Origin: Eutypella sp. D-1
Lineage: Eukaryota; Ascomycota; Sordariomycetes; Xylariales; Diatrypaceae
DNA: 64,000 nt
Direction: 5' to 3'
Assembly: GCA_023313575.1 (NCBI GenBank)
Contig: JAJTTP010000017.1
Location: 496,001-560,000, forward strand
Shown here one piece after another: positions 61,144 through 64,000 of this stretch; within the stretch, counting starts at the first letter, position 1; every line of letters begins with the position of its first letter. The position numbers and the translations under genes are program-made. The notes under the pieces were generated by a model. It was not told the DNA's origin. It saw only the letters and a list, made by a program, of their open reading frames with translations, and made no database searches.

Positions 61144-61655
61144 TTACCGCTGCTGCTGCTGCTGCTGGAGCTGGGCGTTGTGCTCCTGGAAGCGCTCGCT
61201 GAGGCGCTGGGACGAGGCCATGTACTTCTGGACGCAGCGGGAGACGCAGCCGGTCTCGCGGCCCGACAGCGCCTTGGAGCTGAAGTCGTCGACGCACGAT
61301 ACGAAACAGTGGTCTACCAGGCCGTTGAAGAGCTGTTGCGCGTTGTGTGCGGGCCCGTGGGCGGGTCGTGATGATATGGTTAGCTTTGCTTGGCCTTGCT
61401 ATATATATATATATATGTGTGTGTACGTCTCCCTCTCTATGCGATGAGAGCCGGGGCGTGATAGGGATATGGGGGTAGATGAAGGAACGTACGCCCAGAA
61501 ACTCCTTGATCTGTCGCTTCTGCATGCGCTGCTCGAGCTCGCGCGATTCGGCTTGCGTGAGACTGTATTATATGTATACATATCGGTTAACCTCCCCTCT
61601 TATCTCTCTATCTCTCTCTCTCTCTTCCCATGGTGCAAAAGGCTTACCCGTCCAT
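61144..61655 (-). CDS. TIM9: Mitochondrial intermembrane-space chaperone Tim9
   Basis: Three minus-strand exons (61655-61648, 61562-61493, 61332-61144) join to an 88-aa protein, the usual size for small Tim proteins. The twin CX3C signature is visible in HCFVSCVDDFSSKALS and GCVSRCVQKYMASS. The segments QIKEFLG-LFNGLVDHC and RLSERFQEHNAQLQ match Tim9 rather than Tim8, 10 or 13. Tim9 forms hexamers with Tim10 that carry hydrophobic inner-membrane proteins, including carriers such as the one at 0.7 kb, across the intermembrane space. The first coding exon is only 8 nt (ATGGACGG). The tail is a run of seven glutamines from CAG/CAGCAG codons, ending QQQR-stop. The final CGGTAA could also be a donor, but a stop here gives the expected length. 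It is divergent from MRT4. Confidence 0.92.
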
Positions 61656-62388
61656 TGTGTTATTAGATTTATCGAGTGAGGGTGGGCGGACTGATAGATG
61701 GCGAGAATAGGCGTGGTTTCGCTTTTTATATGCAACAGCAGGTTAAAGTACGGACGGATAGGGTTATAACGATAACGACGGGGAGGCTTCAGCGATAATG
61801 CTCCTTGAAAACTTGTACTTACGTACCCTTCCCTCCTAGGTCATCGATAAGCCATCCGTCTCCACTCTACCTAGGTACGCATACTGCATGATGGGTCTTA
61901 CCAGATTAGGCCACCTTTGTATGTACAAAGAAAGACAACTAACTAGGCCTAAAATAAGCTTTCGCGGGGCAGCTGGCAGACCGCCCACCGCCTAACCCGC
62001 CCCCTGCAGCAGCGCGATAACGGATAACAATCAGCAACTAAAAATTATTCTGCCGGAAAGTTCACTGCGATAGAGTACTTTTAGACCATACTAAGAAAAA
62101 AAAGTTCGGGTTTATCAGTTTATCAGCCAGTATAATAGCCTGAGAATTGCGATCATCTTCTGAAGTACCTACTTATCTACAACTACTACTCACTTATTAT
62201 CACCATTATACCTTCAAGACCTCTAACGACGCCGATACTGACGAATTGCGATCGCCCCGGGCACGAGAGAGAGAGAGAGAGAGGAATCCCAGACATACAT
62301 ACCTAAAGAGAGCCTAGTCTATAAGGTATAGAAGAAGAAGAAGAAGAAGCAGGAAAAAAGGAAGAAGAACCAAGCAAATACATAAAAG
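61656..62388. promoter_or_regulatory. Divergent promoter region of TIM9 and MRT4
   Basis: About 730 bp between start codons with no gene. A GA microsatellite lies at 62265-62283 and GAA repeats at about 62331-62349, just before MRT4. Confidence 0.45.
62265..62283. repeat. GA microsatellite in MRT4 leader
   Basis: About nine GA units, followed 50 bp later by a GAA repeat, both within the probable MRT4 leader. Confidence 0.85.
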
Positions 62389-63296
62389 ATGCCCAAGTCG
62401 AAACGGAGCAGGGTGGTCCACCTGACCAACGTGACCAAGAAGAACCGCGAGCACAAGGAGCGCCTGTTCGAGAACGTGCGCGAGGCCCTCGCCGAGTACC
62501 AGTACTGCTTCGTCTTCAGCGTCGACAACATGCGCAACACCCACCTGAAAGAGGTGCGCCAGGACCTATCCGATAGCCGGTTCGCAACCCCCCTCCCTCT
62601 CCCTCCCTTTGACTAGCTTTTTTTTTCTTTTTTTTCACTTTGCTTTACTAACTAGATTTTTTTAAAAATCACTTTTTACACAGCCTCTTCTTCGGCAAGA
62701 CGAAACTGATGGCGCGGGCACTAGGCCGGGGCCCCGAAGACGAGGCGGCGGGCGGGACGCACCAATTGACGCGGCACGTGCGGGGAACAGTAGGCCTACT
62801 CCTCACGAACCGGGCGCCAGAAGCCATACACGCGTATTTCGGCGCAGAGCTCGCGGCGCAGCACAAGGTCGACTTCGCGCGGGCAGGGACGCTTGCATCG
62901 CGGGACTTCAGCGTGCCGTTCGGCGCGGTATACAGCACGGGCGGCGAAATCCCCGCCGAACACGACGTCCCGCTCGGCCACACCCTGGAGCCCGAGCTCC
63001 GGCGCTTGGGACTGCCCGTGCGCATGGTTCGCGGTCGCGTTGTGCTGGAGGCGCCGCCTGCGCTTGTGGAGGGGAGTAAGGAGTGGGAGGCTGGCTTTAA
63101 TGTTTGTCGCGCGGGAGATGTGCTGGATGCCCGCCAGACTCGCCTGCTTAAGCTCTTCGGTGTCTGCATGTCGGAGTTCCGCGTCGTCGTGCGCGCGTAT
63201 TGGTCTGCGGCTACTGGCGAGGTCACCGTCGTTGATGATGAGGAAGGCGAGGGCGGTGATGCTGGGATGGATGAGGATGAGGCTGGTAGCGAGTAA
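62389..63296 (+). CDS. MRT4: Ribosome assembly factor Mrt4 (P0-like)
   Basis: Two exons (62389-62579 and 62684-63296, 104-bp intron) give 267 aa. The N-terminus [20 protein letters not shown] is characteristic of Mrt4. It is followed by a ribosomal protein L10/P0-like domain: [32 protein letters not shown], and [14 protein letters not shown] across the splice junction. Later parts include [13 protein letters not shown] and [12 protein letters not shown]. The tail is acidic ([20 protein letters not shown]). Mrt4 occupies the P-stalk site on pre-60S particles in the nucleolus and nucleus and is later replaced by P0. The donor read here is GTTCGC, weaker than the GTAAGT-type donors elsewhere, but only this junction gives the conserved SR-LFFGK continuity. 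Codons are strongly GC-ending. Confidence 0.95.
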
Positions 63297-64000
63297 GACT
63301 ATAACGCAGGGGGGTGGTGGGGCAGGGGAAGGAGAGGGTTTGAAGTGCGGTTTGGTTCATGTCGTTTTGTGGTGTTTTCTTCTTCACCTTTCATCATCGT
63401 TTTTGTTGGAAGTCCTCCGCTTGCGGTTTGCATCTATGGCGATACCAAAGTTTTTTCTCCACCGGCGTTTTCGGCAAATACTCTCAGTTTAGTTAGGGTC
63501 ATGGTCAAAAGGGGTTGAGAGGGGCTCCAAAAAAGTAAAATACGATATGGGATTTAGCAACGTTTCTTTTTCAACCGAAGATTTGGGCCAAGTCACGGTC
63601 TACATCACAAATTAGGACGTCTGGAAGGAAAAAAAGAAAAAAGAAAAGAAATCAGGCAATGGTTTATTTCACTACTGTGTCGCCTGGGATTTTCTATCGT
63701 ACATTACACACAGCAGCTTCTTTTAGATCGTAGCGAGCCTCTGTCCTAGCGCAGAGATCACATATTTTCGAGCATGTTAAAAAGTAATTGCGGTGCATTC
63801 CCTCCTCTCAGCTAGTAGGTCTCACTCGTTTCCCGTTCTGAAACATGACGGTCAGTCAGTAGGCGGTATTTACTCCTTACCTCTGACCTTACCTAGTTGT
63901 ATTGATTGGTTGCTCTTCCCTTATCGATGACTGCTCACTCACCCCTCTCCTCAAAGGAGTTACAAGGTACAGCGGATTACTAATGAATACATGAGAAGAA
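63297..64000. other. 3' flank of MRT4
   Basis: No gene seen to the window end; probably 3' UTR followed by intergenic DNA. Confidence 0.4.

Overview
This window is nuclear DNA of a filamentous ascomycete (Pezizomycotina, most likely Sordariomycetes). The evidence is short GT-AG introns (mostly 50-130 bp), GC-rich third codon positions in housekeeping genes, a trifunctional TRP1/trpC-type tryptophan gene, long CT-rich leaders, and wide intergenic stretches full of short AGGTAGGT/ACCTACCT words. No bacterial-style operons, rRNA, tRNA or intact transposon were recognised.

Layout. 0.7-3.6 kb: a mitochondrial succinate/fumarate-type carrier (+), convergent with twinfilin (-). 4.7-6 kb: an F-box protein (+). 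6.8-11.2 kb: three minus-strand genes, namely a small cysteine-containing protein, a secreted PI-PLC-like phosphodiesterase (its signal peptide is completed by a 25-nt first exon), and a four-helix MARVEL-like membrane protein. 12.8-13.5 kb: a decayed SGNH/GDSL hydrolase pseudogene. 14.4-16.2 kb: a fungal-specific gene of the family often labelled 'geranylgeranyl pyrophosphate synthetase', though it shows no prenyltransferase motifs. 16.2-22.9 kb: gene-poor, with promoter-like and coding-like relics.

22.9-24.5 kb holds the heterotrimeric G-protein beta subunit (five exons, 359 aa). After 9.3 kb with no supportable gene, the next gene on the same strand (33.8-34.7 kb) is a phosducin-like protein, the family of chaperones that assemble G-beta/gamma. 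This functional pairing is the most suggestive gene-order feature. 39.1-41.2 kb: an uncharacterised single-pass membrane protein. 43.7-44.7 kb: Ran-binding protein 1. 47.9-50.2 kb: a DUF4211-type nuclear acidic protein. 51.2-53.6 kb: trifunctional TRP1/trpC (-), divergent from NUP192 (54.5-60.2 kb, +). 61.1-61.7 kb: TIM9 (-), divergent from MRT4 (62.4-63.3 kb, +).

Most genes are conserved housekeeping or signalling genes: carbon-intermediate transport, actin, G-protein signalling, nucleocytoplasmic transport, tryptophan synthesis, mitochondrial protein import and 60S ribosome assembly. The unusual content is mostly non-coding. It includes perfect palindromes built on ACCTAGGT-like words, an 18-bp-arm hairpin flanked by a near-perfect direct repeat (a MITE-like footprint), a CCAAT-box array upstream of G-beta, repeats with a 10-bp period inside the first G-beta intron, and several decayed or orphan gene remnants. 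I found no clearly new multi-gene system. Exon boundaries were read by eye from splice motifs and protein continuity, without alignment or RNA evidence.
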